A stretch of DNA of 36,655 nucleotides from Janthinobacterium sp. (GCA_003133225.1 PKWL01000065.1:1-36655); one strand, 5' to 3'. Positions 7,294 through 15,937 are shown, counted from the stretch's first letter. Made by a program: numbers and translations. The notes: generated from the sequence alone by a model not told the origin.

Positions 7294-8379
7294 ATGAAAA
7301 ACGCAGCAATCATCACCCTGACAAGCGTCAGCACGACCCCGGACAAAATCCAGGCACAGCAGCACACGCAAAAATGCCGGGAGGTCGCACTCATCAAGGT
7401 GGCCATATCGGAGGCAGGAGACACGAAGAAAGCCCTGATTGCCGCCATCCGCGCCGCCGGGCTGCCCGGCAATCCGACGAACGTCGCCCGCGTACAGGAG
7501 CTCCGCGACGACTTCGATGCCGCACGCCGCCACCGTCGCCTCAACCAGGCCAATGCCAAGGTCACCAAGCCGATTTCGGCGCTCCCGCGCCCCTCAGGAC
7601 GCCCAGCAATCCTGCTCCCCCTTGGGACGCCTGAATTGCGGCTCACAGCGCTTCGCAAGCGCATGGTGACGGAACACGCTCAGGAAGCATTTCGCCATGG
7701 AGCACCGGGCGGCACCACCTTCACAGTGGCATTCGCCGCTCAAACAGGCGAAGTCAATTATTCGGTGGAGCTAGACCGGAACTACGACGTCTACCGCGGC
7801 GCGTACAAGGGCTGGGGCGCCAATGTGGACCTGCACCGGATTCGCGTTCCTATTGACTGGCGCATCCGCGTCGAGCGCAAGGGGCTCGCACTGCTCGGCG
7901 GACTGCTGACGCTCGATGCACTGCCAATGGAGGCCCCGGCAGGCATCGAACTATATGCGGCAGTGTGGGCCAGCCAAGGCCGTGGCTATGATGTCAAAAC
8001 AGACCGCGGCTTCATTGCCGTCGCCGGCACGGAGAGTTTCCATGGCGATAGCGCAGAGAAGGCGATTGCGGGTCTGCTGCGAAAAGGTCGCAGTGCGACG
8101 ACAAGGGCGGCGACGATTGCCGACATGAAGGCGGGGGTCGATGCGTTCGTTATGAAATATTTGAAGTGCGCCATCGACGTAAGCCTTGATGACGCGCGCA
8201 AATCCGGCAGCTGCGAGTACGGAATTCGGTCCTGGTGCGAGTCCATCGGAATTGATATCGACCGTATGAATGTGCCGATGGCTGAGTTGCTGGGTGGGTT
8301 TCGGCGCTTGCCGCAGACTGAGGTGCGCCGGGCGGTGCTTTATGCGGTACGTCGGAATCGCAGCTTTTCCCGCGGCTAA
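7294..8379 (+). CDS. Unknown mobile-element-type protein
   Basis: The ATG at 7294 follows AGAGG at good spacing and gives 361 residues. Residues 1-90 are Ala-rich and helical with many Lys/Arg ('RVQELRDDFDAARRHRRLNQANAKV'). The middle (about 130-240) looks like a mixed fold with 'GAYKGWGANVDLHRIRVPIDWRIRVERKG'-type strands. The last 65 residues carry a Cys pair and the pattern 'DARKSGSCEYGI..WCE' followed by 'LPQTEVRRAVLYAVRR', a tail I associate loosely with unknown proteins of phages and plasmids. There is no signal peptide or membrane helix. It lies directly after the structured block and its terminator, and 198 bases before another terminator, so it is probably a single-gene transcript. 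The function is unknown. Confidence 0.75.
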   Translation: MKNAAIITLTSVSTTPDKIQAQQHTQKCREVALIKVAISEAGDTKKALIAAIRAAGLPGNPTNVARVQELRDDFDAARRHRRLNQANAKVTKPISALPRPSGRPAILLPLGTPELRLTALRKRMVTEHAQEAFRHGAPGGTTFTVAFAAQTGEVNYSVELDRNYDVYRGAYKGWGANVDLHRIRVPIDWRIRVERKGLALLGGLLTLDALPMEAPAGIELYAAVWASQGRGYDVKTDRGFIAVAGTESFHGDSAEKAIAGLLRKGRSATTRAATIADMKAGVDAFVMKYLKCAIDVSLDDARKSGSCEYGIRSWCESIGIDIDRMNVPMAELLGGFRRLPQTEVRRAVLYAVRRNRSFSRG

Positions 8380-8577
8380 TGCATCCCTTAGGCCCCCGCC
8401 CGACGGGGCGCGGCACCCAACGACAGTGCCTGTGTGCCGGAGACGTATAGTTTAGTTGGTCAAGTATAGCGCCGGTGCGAGCAGTCTGCTTCTTCGGGTG
8501 AATAGTAATACGGAGCGTTCTGACTGTCGCAGATATTAGAAGTGATGTCGCGGACCGAAGTACACGCTCCACCATCG

Positions 8578-8611
8578 AATAGCCCTCAATACTCGGGGGC
8601 TATTTCCTTTT
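8578..8611 (+). terminator. Intrinsic terminator
   Basis: AATAGCCC (8578-8585) pairs with GGGCTATT (8597-8604), followed by TCCTTTT. It ends plus-strand transcripts from the gene at 7294 or from a small RNA in 8380-8577. Confidence 0.7.
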
Positions 8612-9169
8612 AGAACCCTTGAAGGGTTGGCGGCGCTCTCCGGCTACATCGCGCTCCGCACAGTTGAGCATCTCCCACCTGCTGACGCGCTAGGACAAAA
8701 TGAATAACTGACGGACTGGCTCTTTTGGCCATCCACCAAAAATGTGTATCCAGCCAGCATCGGTCCCGCCCGAACCTTGGCCATGGCGACTGACTCGGAG
8801 GTGCAACCGGAGCCCTGTGCCGCCGGCAAGGCCCCCATCGGGCATGTTCGCAACACGACGAGATTTCAGTTAGGTTGGGCATGCCCGCTTGCCTGAGGGC
8901 TGGGCTGGCATTAATCATCGGACCTGACCGCCTAAAGGTGCGTTCGTGGCCAACAGAATGTCTGGTTTTTGATGAGCCTCCCGCAGCTTGGCCTCCGCGA
9001 TGTGGACACTAGGCGCGATGCGGCCCCATTTGAGCGTTCTGGAAGGAGGTTGGAGGCGTTAAATGATTCAATTCGTACTCCGGCGGCGCGGCCCTGCAAA
9101 TCGTCCATACGCGTGCGGCTGCGTACCTACAGGTCGCATGTCAATGGCTTCTTGTGGAGTCAGACGTCG

Positions 9170-9200
9170 AAATGGCCACAAAGTAACTTTGTGGCCATTT
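9170..9200. repeat. Perfect 15-bp palindrome downstream of the integrase
   Basis: Arms of 15 bp (9170-9184 and 9186-9200) surround a single A and include TGGCCACAAAGT. It sits 33 bases after the integrase stop codon, so it may terminate that transcript, though no T-run longer than three follows on either strand. The near-zero loop would be unusual for a terminator; a protein-binding site is an alternative. Confidence 0.65.
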
Positions 9201-9233
9201 GACATCATTTCTAAGTCAGCAAGTTAATTCATG

Positions 9234-10976
9234 CTAGACACAGAACAGCTGGGCATCCACATTGGCCCATGGCTCATTCACGTGCAGATGCGACAGGTTA
9301 AGTTCAGCATACCGCAGGTTCTTGATTCCTCCACATAGCAGAACGAAATCATACTGGGCGTTGGCTGCCTTCATATAGGTACCCACGCCGTCCTTGGCTT
9401 TCCAGTGGCCTGCCAGAGCATCTCTGACTTCCGGGTCCACACCGCACAGCGACAAGCGCTGCTTGAAGTTATATCGGAACGAGTGATAGTCCAGCTGCGC
9501 TGAGGTTAGCCCCATACGTGTCAACATTCTCCCGAACGACTGACCGGTTGCATTGGACCAGATACCATATTTGTTATCATTGCGCAAAGTTGGAAAGAGA
9601 CGTTCCTCTCCACAGCGCTTCAGTTCACACACATAGCGCAGGAATCCAAGCTTGATAAGCTCATCATGAATTGGCACTCGCCGAAAGCTGTTCGAATTCT
9701 TCAGTTTCTGCGTATCCGAGTCGAGATTACAGATTCGGAGACTCCAAACCCCATTGATAATTTCAATGTCAGCCAGCCGCATCTGGGCAAGTTCTTCGAT
9801 GCGAGCCCCCACAAACGGCCCCATGAGCGGCATCCAGTACAGTGACTCTCCAACTTGTCCCCTCGGCAATTTATGTTCAGTGAAAACCGTGCAGCTAAAA
9901 AGTTTGTTGAGTTCTGCCATTTCGAAAGCACGTCGGTCTTTGAGTGCGCGGACGTGCTGACCATTATCCTGAACTGGAATATTTTCGAACGGGTTGCTCA
10001 CCTCCTCGATATCATTTTCTTCGTAGTACGTGTTGACGACCGCGCACAACAATCCGAGCCGGTTTTTGATTGTTTCGGTGGCACGTTTCCGAGTCAAAAG
10101 TTTATCCCGAAACACCTTGACGTCGGTGCGGGTGATGGTCGCTGCTGCATTGTCGCCCATCAGCTCGTTCCATAGGCGCACCATGAACGATACCGTGTCA
10201 AGCGTTTTTTGCGGACGTATCTTGGCACTTGCCCATACATTAAGGTAATCAGTCAATGTCGGTTGAAGTCGAACGGGCAGCGGCGCTTGCGGCGTTGGCT
10301 GCTTGTTGCCATCCAGTCGGGCACGCTGCTCCTTTAAAATATTAACTTCGGCTTCCAAGAGTTTCTTGTAAAAAATCTTTCGGATGGTGGGGCCGGCGCG
10401 CGCCGACAATGCTTCACCGGCCAGAATCTGGCTGCCCGTCTCCTTGACGGCAGAATAGTCCTCGCAGGTCAATGCCAGGATGTAATGCTGCAACGTCTCA
10501 TCGACGTCGTCCTTGCGCTGTTTGAGGTCGGCGATGCAAATGGGGCGCATGGACTTCAGCTCCTGCTCATCCCTGTCGAGCATATGGATGTAGTAACGCT
10601 GCACCAGTGCTGGAATCATGCTCTCCCGAAGGGTCATGACGTTCGACGCTGGGACAATCGGGAAGCCGTCGTTCACCAACCGAAGGCGAACGGTTGCTAT
10701 ACGCAGTTCAAATGCAGCGATTTCTCTTGCCAGCTGACGGCAGGCATGGGCAAATTCCGTCGTTTCAAGTGATTTCCAAATTTGCGCCTGATTTCCAAAA
10801 GCGTGAATCAGGTTCGCCGGAATCTTGCGTTTGAAGTAGAAGACGCCATTGCGCTGTGACAAGTATTTCGGGAACGTCGTGCTCGCCACAGGTTGACGGG
10901 CAGACGGCTGGAGTCGTTTTTTTGAAGGCTGCTGAGCGGTGGATTGTTGAGAAAACAGAGGAAAAACGTTTGCCAT
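9234..10976 (-). CDS. Tyrosine site-specific recombinase (integrase) with DUF6538-type N-terminus
   Basis: This 580-residue integrase starts at an ATG behind AGGAG. Residues about 36-85 ('YLSQRNGVFYFKRKIPANL') match the DUF6538 N-terminal module of long integrases, and a core-binding segment spans about 240-345. The catalytic set is complete: Arg392 in 'GARIEEL', His498-Ser-Phe-Arg501, His524 in 'AGHWK' and Tyr534 in 'GTYMKA', so it is probably active. It should cut and join an att site by a 3'-phosphotyrosine intermediate. It is read away from the 3' end of tRNA-Ser(GCU), 242 bases off, which is the normal arrangement for an element integrated in that tRNA. No excisionase is evident beside it. 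About 40 residues follow the catalytic Tyr. Confidence 0.93.
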   Translation of the reverse strand: MANVFPLFSQQSTAQQPSKKRLQPSARQPVASTTFPKYLSQRNGVFYFKRKIPANLIHAFGNQAQIWKSLETTEFAHACRQLAREIAAFELRIATVRLRLVNDGFPIVPASNVMTLRESMIPALVQRYYIHMLDRDEQELKSMRPICIADLKQRKDDVDETLQHYILALTCEDYSAVKETGSQILAGEALSARAGPTIRKIFYKKLLEAEVNILKEQRARLDGNKQPTPQAPLPVRLQPTLTDYLNVWASAKIRPQKTLDTVSFMVRLWNELMGDNAAATITRTDVKVFRDKLLTRKRATETIKNRLGLLCAVVNTYYEENDIEEVSNPFENIPVQDNGQHVRALKDRRAFEMAELNKLFSCTVFTEHKLPRGQVGESLYWMPLMGPFVGARIEELAQMRLADIEIINGVWSLRICNLDSDTQKLKNSNSFRRVPIHDELIKLGFLRYVCELKRCGEERLFPTLRNDNKYGIWSNATGQSFGRMLTRMGLTSAQLDYHSFRYNFKQRLSLCGVDPEVRDALAGHWKAKDGVGTYMKAANAQYDFVLLCGGIKNLRYAELNLSHLHVNEPWANVDAQLFCV

Positions 10977-11040
10977 GGTGATACTCCTGAACAGTGAATG
11001 TCCTGAGTACAGCGAAACGTAGTTAGCCTTTTTCGAGCAT

Positions 11041-11086
11041 TTTCATGATTTTTCACGAAAATACAAAATATTTCTGAAATATTTTG
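11041..11086. promoter_or_regulatory. AT-rich inverted repeats upstream of the integrase
   Basis: CAAAATATTTC and GAAATATTTTG (11064-11074 and 11076-11086) form an 11-bp palindrome around one T. An imperfect inverted repeat, ATTTTC...GAAAAT, lies just to the left. They lie between the integrase start and the tRNA-Ser, where arm-type recombinase sites and autoregulatory operators are normally found. Confidence 0.5.
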
Positions 11087-11162
11087 AAAAATAACAGGCG
11101 ATGCTACATTCCACATACTCCGGGTAGCACCGACGGCAGGTTGGGGTAGCACATAAAATGAC

Positions 11163-11186
11163 AATAGGCCCTAGAAAGAGCCTATT
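11163..11186 (-). terminator. Terminator of tRNA-Ser
   Basis: On the minus strand AATAGGC pairs with GCCTATT over a 10-base loop, followed by GTCATTTTA. It begins about 33 bases after the tRNA 3' end. If the element joins at the tRNA end, this terminator is element DNA that replaces the original one. Confidence 0.6.
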
Positions 11187-11218
11187 AATCAATGACTTAC
11201 AACCAAAAGTACAATTAC

Positions 11219-11250
11219 TGGCGGAGACGGTGAGATTCGAACTCACGATA
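11219..11250. other. Probable attachment-site end of the integrated element (att in tRNA-Ser 3' end)
   Basis: The T-arm and acceptor end of tRNA-Ser(GCU) border the integrase side. Tyrosine integrases of this kind usually recombine within the tRNA 3' end and leave a direct repeat of it at the far end. I found no second copy of this sequence in 1-11,218, so the other end should lie left of the window. The exact crossover is not determined. Confidence 0.5.
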
Positions 11251-11312
11251 CAGGTTTAAGCCCATATGCTTCCTTAGCAGGGAAGTGCCTTCGGCCACTC
11301 GGCCACGTCTCC
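11219..11312 (-). tRNA. tRNA-Ser(GCU)
   Basis: The 94-base minus-strand gene has a 7-bp acceptor stem (GGAGACG/CGTCTCC), discriminator G, encoded CCA, a long variable arm typical of serine tRNAs, the T-loop GTTCGAATC, and anticodon GCT at 11276-11278 in the loop CTGCTAA. It reads the AGC and AGU serine codons. It follows lysC on the same strand by 117 bases, an order seen in related Burkholderiales, and forms the chromosomal border of the island. Confidence 0.97.
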
Positions 11313-11429
11313 TCGCTGAATCAAATCAACTTTTTCCGTCATCGGCAAACAGCGCAGCGTCAGACGACCGCCATAGTAACTTTTGAATTCAGTTTGGTCA
11401 AGGAACTCGGCGGTGTTTTTTGCAATTAG

Positions 11430-12677
11430 TTATGGATTTTCAAGTTCGAATGCCTTGTGCAGGGCGCGCACTGCCAGTTCCATGTATTTTTCGTCGATGA
11501 GCACAGAAATCTTGATCTCGGAGGTCGAGATCATCATGATGTTGATCCCCTCTTCCGCCAAGGTGCGGAACATTTGTGAGGCGACGCCCACGTGGCTACG
11601 CATGCCGACGCCGACCACCGACAATTTGGACACCTTGGCGTTGCCCAGGATGCTCGTCGCGCCAGTCTCGGCCTTGGTGGCATTAAGCACAGCCATCGCG
11701 TTCGCGTATTCGCCACGCGAGACGGTAAATGTGAAGTCCGTCTTCCCATCGACTGACTGGTTCTGGATAATCATGTCGACTTCAATATTGGCGTTGGCGA
11801 CCGGCCCCAGAATATGGTACGCCACGCCCGGCCGGTCCGGTACGCCGAGGACGGTAATTTTGGCCTCGTCGCGGTTAAACGCGATGCCGGAGATGACTGC
11901 GTGTTCCATGTCTGTATCTTCCTCAAACGAAATCAGGGTCCCCGAATTGGCTTCTTCCTCTAGCGCAATCATCGGGTCGGTCAACGATGACAGCACGCGC
12001 GTTGGCACGCGATAGTTACCGGCAAATTCGACGGAGCGACTTTGCAGCACTTTTGAGCCAAGCGACGCCATTTCCAGCATTTCCTCGAAAGTGACTGTTT
12101 TCAGGCGGCGCGCTTCGGAGACAACGCGCGGATCGGTAGTGTAGACGCCATCGACATCGGTGAAGATCAGGCATTCGGCCGCTTTCAGCGCCGCCGCGAT
12201 CGCCACCGCCGAAGTGTCGGAACCGCCCCGACCCAAGGTCGAGATGTTGCCGTGCTCGTCGACGCCCTGGAAACCGGTGATGATGACGATCTTGCCGGCA
12301 TCTAGCTCGCGTCTGACCTTTTGGTCGTCGATCGACTGAATGCGCGCTTTGGTAAAGGCAGAATCGGTTTTTATCGCCACCTGCCAGCCGGCGTAGGACA
12401 CGGCTTGCTTGCCGATCGCCATCAGCGCCATCGACAAAAGGCCGACCGAGACTTGCTCGCCGGTCGAGGTAATCATGTCGAGCTCGCGCGGATCGGGTTG
12501 CTCCTGGATTTGCCGGGCCAAGCCGATCAGGCGATTGGTTTCGCCGGACATGGCCGACGGCACCACCACTATCTGGTGCCCCGCGTCATGCCATTTGGCA
12601 ACGCGCCGCGCTACGTTCTTGATGCGGTCGGTCGAGCCCATCGACGTACCGCCATATTTGTGAACGATCAAAGCCAT
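11430..12677 (-). CDS. lysC: Aspartate kinase
   Basis: The enzyme phosphorylates aspartate to aspartyl phosphate, the first step to lysine, threonine, methionine and diaminopimelate. The start at 12677 (ATG) gives 415 residues, the normal length of the monofunctional beta/gamma-type enzyme. Visible motifs are Lys7-Tyr-Gly-Gly-Thr-Ser12 in the kinase domain, 'TSTGEQVSVGLLSMAL' near 70, and 'GRGGSDTSAVAIAAAL' near 150, followed by two ACT domains (about 265-410) that bind the feedback inhibitor lysine and/or threonine. A GGAAG site lies upstream. The gene is followed by tRNA-Ser and lies after tilS on the same strand. The intergenic 12,678-12,812 may hold its own promoter. A second in-frame start inside the gene, as in Bacillus-type ask, was not examined. 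Confidence 0.97.
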   Translation of the reverse strand: MALIVHKYGGTSMGSTDRIKNVARRVAKWHDAGHQIVVVPSAMSGETNRLIGLARQIQEQPDPRELDMITSTGEQVSVGLLSMALMAIGKQAVSYAGWQVAIKTDSAFTKARIQSIDDQKVRRELDAGKIVIITGFQGVDEHGNISTLGRGGSDTSAVAIAAALKAAECLIFTDVDGVYTTDPRVVSEARRLKTVTFEEMLEMASLGSKVLQSRSVEFAGNYRVPTRVLSSLTDPMIALEEEANSGTLISFEEDTDMEHAVISGIAFNRDEAKITVLGVPDRPGVAYHILGPVANANIEVDMIIQNQSVDGKTDFTFTVSRGEYANAMAVLNATKAETGATSILGNAKVSKLSVVGVGMRSHVGVASQMFRTLAEEGINIMMISTSEIKISVLIDEKYMELAVRALHKAFELENP

Positions 12678-12812
12678 AAGAATGTAACTTCCGCACGATA
12701 ACAATAAAAAGAGGGCCTTACTCTACATGCTGCAATGCAAAATAACAAGTCGAAAAACCGATAATTCCACGCCTTTTGAACACGGCAATGGCAAAGCGGC
12801 CTCGTTGCCCGG

Positions 12813-14237
12813 TTACTGGCTCTGCCAGAGAAAGCGGATACAAGGCGCCGGACCATCGCTCAGATGGTGGCAATCCATGCCGATTCCGGCTGCAAACAGC
12901 AGCTCTTTTGCGACGCAAACGGTGGGCAGCCGCTCGCGCTCCCAAGCCGGAACATTGCATGCTTGATAATGATATTTCAAACTTCTCGTGGGCCGGTTGG
13001 CGGCCAGCTTGAGGCGTTCGCCGCCCTTGCGAAAGTCGATCGTCAGTGTTTGCCCACGCAGCCATGCCGCCTCGACGCCGTTCTCGACCACATTGAAATG
13101 TAATACCCCGCCATACGCGGGGAACGCAAGCTGCGCTTCTCCCCGCCAAACAAAAGACTGGCCCGCTCTCTCGTATCCGGGAAAGCTGAGTTCGTCATCG
13201 TCGCGCGTACCGGCCAGTTCAGCCAATTTGGGCGTGAGAAATAGATGGTCGCGGTGGCGCCGCGCGTGGCAGTCCGGATGCGTCACCAGCAATTGCGCAT
13301 CAGGCCGCGCTTCCAGCAATTGGGTCAACATTTCTGCCAACCAGGCGGTCGATGGCATGCGCAACTGGCGCTTGGCAAACCAGTAGCGCAACAGGTTATA
13401 ACTGCGGTCGGCGCTGAGCAGGCGCAGTTGCCCGATGTCGATCGAGTCGCCGTCGAGGCAGGCGGCCAAATCTTGGGTTGCGAGTTCGATCAGTAGGCGC
13501 TGCGCCGATTGCGCATGTTGGGCGCTGCGCGCGAAGCGTTCCTGGAATCCAGGAAAAGAATGCGCGAGCGCCGGCATCACCTGATGGCGCAAAACATTGC
13601 GCGCGAAGCGCGGATCATCGTTCGATTCGTCGTCGACATAAGCAATATCGTTGGCGGCGACGTAGGTCGCCAGTTGCAAACGCGACGCCAACAAGAGGGG
13701 CCGCGCCATGATAAGCTCGGAGCTGCCCAGCAGTTCGGGAGCCGCATTGGCCACGTTCATGCCGGACAGGCCGGCCATGCCGGAGCCGCGCAGCAGTTGC
13801 AGCAGCACCGTCTCGGCCTGATCATCCTGGTGGTGCGCCGTCAGCAACAAAGTTACCCGATGAACGCGGCACAGATCGCCCAAGGCCGCATAACGGGCCT
13901 TGCGGGCAGCCTCTTCGGTGCCGGTCTTGTTTTTTTTCTCCAGCGTGACGCGCCGCGCCGCGAAGCCTATCTCCAGCTGCGCGCACACGCGCTCGTTATG
14001 CGCGAGCCAGGCATCCGCGTTGGCGCTAATGCCATGGTGAATATGGAAGGCGAACAATGCAATGTCGTTACGCTGCGCGTATTCATGCGCCAAGTACAGC
14101 AATGCCGATGAATCGATGCCGCCGCTAAGCGCGACCGCCATGCGGGCCGCCCCGTCCGCTCCGCCCATGTGTTGCCGGCATGCCGCCAGCGCGCGCGCGA
14201 ACGTGTGCGCAAGACTCGTGCTTTGTGGCTTCTTCAA
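12813..14237 (-). CDS. tilS: tRNA(Ile)-lysidine synthase
   Basis: TilS uses ATP and lysine to change cytidine 34 of tRNA-Ile(CAU) to lysidine, which switches it from Met to Ile decoding. The product of 474 residues has the PP-loop Ser38-Gly-Gly-Ile-Asp-Ser43, then the N-type ATPase core with 'LTAHHQDDQAETVLLQLLRG' near 130, the TilS substrate-binding region and a C-terminal domain. The start is TTG at 14237: GGAG lies five bases ahead of it, 'SGG' is then at the usual distance, and the gene begins two bases after the accA stop, so translation is probably coupled to accA. The next ATG would cut the segment before the PP-loop. Cytoplasmic, essential enzyme. Confidence 0.95.
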   Translation of the reverse strand: MKKPQSTSLAHTFARALAACRQHMGGADGAARMAVALSGGIDSSALLYLAHEYAQRNDIALFAFHIHHGISANADAWLAHNERVCAQLEIGFAARRVTLEKKNKTGTEEAARKARYAALGDLCRVHRVTLLLTAHHQDDQAETVLLQLLRGSGMAGLSGMNVANAAPELLGSSELIMARPLLLASRLQLATYVAANDIAYVDDESNDDPRFARNVLRHQVMPALAHSFPGFQERFARSAQHAQSAQRLLIELATQDLAACLDGDSIDIGQLRLLSADRSYNLLRYWFAKRQLRMPSTAWLAEMLTQLLEARPDAQLLVTHPDCHARRHRDHLFLTPKLAELAGTRDDDELSFPGYERAGQSFVWRGEAQLAFPAYGGVLHFNVVENGVEAAWLRGQTLTIDFRKGGERLKLAANRPTRSLKYHYQACNVPAWERERLPTVCVAKELLFAAGIGMDCHHLSDGPAPCIRFLWQSQ

Positions 14238-14239
14238 AC

Positions 14240-15214
14240 TTACTCCAGAGCCGTGGTTTCCTTAAATTTACCATAGCCCATCAGCTTTGCATGACGCGCC
14301 TCGATCAAGTCCTTGGTTTTCATGCCCTGGAACTGGCGCAGCGTGTCGGCTAGCGCCCGCTTCAGCAAGGTCGCCATTTGTTTCGGATCGCGGTGCGCGC
14401 CGCCCAGCGGTTCGTTGATGATCTTGTCAATCAAGCCCATGGCCTTCAGGCGATGCGCGGTCAAGCCCAATGCTTCGGCCGCTTCAGGCGCGCGCTCCGA
14501 CGTTTTCCACAGGATGGACGCACAACCCTCCGGCGAAATCACCGAATAGGTGGCGTATTGCAGCATCAGCACCGCGTCGCCAACGGCAATCGCCAGCGCG
14601 CCGCCGGAGCCGCCTTCGCCGATGATGGTGGCGATCAGCGGCACTTTCAGCTCCGCCATCACATACAGATTGTGCCCGATCGCCTCCGACTGGCCGCGCT
14701 CTTCCGCGTCAATGCCGGGAAAGGCGCCGGGGGTATCGACAAAGGTGAAGATCGGCAGGCCAAACTTCTCGGCCACCTTCATCAGGCGCATCGCCTTGCG
14801 ATAGCCCTCGGGCTTGGGCATGCCGAAGTTACGCAACGCACGCTCTTTCGTGTCGCGCCCTTTTTGATGGCCGATGACCATGCATGACTGACCATTGAAG
14901 CGGGCTAGGCCGCCCACCATCGACAAATCGTCGGCATAACTGCGATCGCCGTGCAGTTCGTGAAAGTCCGTGAAAATTGCGTTCACGTAATCCATCGTAT
15001 AGGGCCGCTGCGGGTGGCGCGCAATTTGCGACATTTGCCAAGGGGTCAGCTTGGCGTAGATATCCTTGGTCAGCTGCTGGCTCTTTTTGGCCAGACGATC
15101 GATCTCTTCGGAAATGTCGACGGCGGAATCGTCCTGCACGAAACGCAGTTCTTCAATCTTGGAATCGAGTTCCGCAATCGGTTGCTCAAAGTTGAGGAAG
15201 GTCGTTTTGATCAT
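14240..15214 (-). CDS. accA: Acetyl-CoA carboxylase carboxyltransferase subunit alpha
   Basis: AccA and AccD form the carboxyltransferase that moves the carboxyl group from biotin-carboxyl carrier protein to acetyl-CoA, giving malonyl-CoA for fatty-acid synthesis. I choose ATG at 15214 because GGAG stands five bases ahead; the frame also opens at a GTG two codons upstream. The 324-residue product is close to the usual 320. It has an N-terminal helical pair ('[10 protein letters not shown]', residues 12-50) and the crotonase-like core with '[19 protein letters not shown]' and '[15 protein letters not shown]'. It lies downstream of alkA on the same strand and is followed immediately by tilS. 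The order accA-tilS-lysC fits Burkholderiales. Confidence 0.97.
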   Translation of the reverse strand: MIKTTFLNFEQPIAELDSKIEELRFVQDDSAVDISEEIDRLAKKSQQLTKDIYAKLTPWQMSQIARHPQRPYTMDYVNAIFTDFHELHGDRSYADDLSMVGGLARFNGQSCMVIGHQKGRDTKERALRNFGMPKPEGYRKAMRLMKVAEKFGLPIFTFVDTPGAFPGIDAEERGQSEAIGHNLYVMAELKVPLIATIIGEGGSGGALAIAVGDAVLMLQYATYSVISPEGCASILWKTSERAPEAAEALGLTAHRLKAMGLIDKIINEPLGGAHRDPKQMATLLKRALADTLRQFQGMKTKDLIEARHAKLMGYGKFKETTALE

Positions 15215-15268
15215 TGTCACTCCATGGTTTTGCCAGCCGCGGCAACATTCCGCCGGGCGCCTATTTCA

Positions 15269-15937
15269 TTATTCTACCGGAAGCGGGTCCAGACTACGCC
15301 ATAAATACCACGTGGCAACAGTTCGCCATGGTTCCCAGTTGGCCGACACCTCTCTAGCATCACTGCGAGACACCGGTTCCCCGGAAAAATAATTGACGCT
15401 GATGCCATGGATCAAACCGGGATCGTCGAGTGGAAACACATTCGGACGCAGCAGATTAAAAATCAAAAACATTTCCGCGGTCCAGCGCCCGATGCCGCGA
15501 ATTTGCACCAGATCTGCGATGACGGCTTCGTCATCCATCTGGGCCCATTGATTTGCGTGCACCCGCTTGGCCTTAAAATGGTCGGCCAGATCCAGGACAT
15601 AATCGGTCTTGCGCTTGGACAGGCCACAGCCCCCCAATTGTTCGGCGCCGGCCTTCAAGACCTGGGTTGGCGTGCACTTGGGGCACACCAGCAGCAGCTT
15701 TTGCCAAGCCGTATCGGCCGCCTTGAGCGTGACTTGCTGACACACCACCGAGCGCGCCAAGGTCATAAACGGGTCGCCATGGCCAACCAGGTACAGGTCG
15801 CCAAATTGGGGGATCAGCTTTTTCATGATGCGGTCGCGCTTCATCAGCTCGATCTTCGCCTGCTCCCAATAAGGCTGCACCGCCACCGCGTCTAGCATCA
15901 TGGCCGGCACCCCGTTTTCCTTGGCCGCGGCCATCAT
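15269..15937 (-). CDS. alkA: DNA-3-methyladenine glycosylase II (HhH-GPD family)
   Basis: This 222-residue glycosylase removes alkylated purines from DNA in base-excision repair. The HhH-GPD fold is clear: '[18 protein letters not shown]' near 65, the helix-hairpin-helix '[18 protein letters not shown]' near 140, and then 'PLDDPGL', holding the catalytic Asp. It lacks the iron-sulfur cysteines of EndoIII/MutY. The start overlaps the cysS stop as ATGA, so the two are translationally coupled. The ORF could start at either of two adjacent ATG codons. E. coli AlkA is longer (282 residues) because of an N-terminal domain missing here, so this belongs to the shorter bacterial branch. The alkA name is by family; exact substrate range is inferred. 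Confidence 0.9.
   Translation of the reverse strand: MMAAAKENGVPAMMLDAVAVQPYWEQAKIELMKRDRIMKKLIPQFGDLYLVGHGDPFMTLARSVVCQQVTLKAADTAWQKLLLVCPKCTPTQVLKAGAEQLGGCGLSKRKTDYVLDLADHFKAKRVHANQWAQMDDEAVIADLVQIRGIGRWTAEMFLIFNLLRPNVFPLDDPGLIHGISVNYFSGEPVSRSDAREVSANWEPWRTVATWYLWRSLDPLPVE

Larger units (their letters stand above)
8380..9233. other. Gene-poor stretch with hairpins and a tRNA-like acceptor
   Basis: I support no gene here. At 8387-8437 there are two GC-rich hairpins. At 8454-8462 AGTTGGTCA resembles a tRNA D-loop. GGAGCGT (8512-8518) is complementary to ACGCTCC (8564-8570), which is followed by ACCA. A terminator follows at 8578. A short palindrome, AACCCTT-G-AAGGGTT, lies at 8614-8628. Minus-strand frames at 8610-8918 read partly protein-like but lack a start signal and may be gene remains. 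Confidence 0.4.

Noticed and set aside
8610-8918. Protein-like minus-strand frames in the 8380-9233 gap
   Set aside because: Two overlapping frames each look partly plausible, but neither has a start signal or a recognised product; at most they are gene remains.
10983-11022. LexA-like site (CTGAACAG...CTGAGTACAG) ahead of the integrase
   Set aside because: The spacing and half-sites do not fit CTGT-N8-ACAG on either strand.
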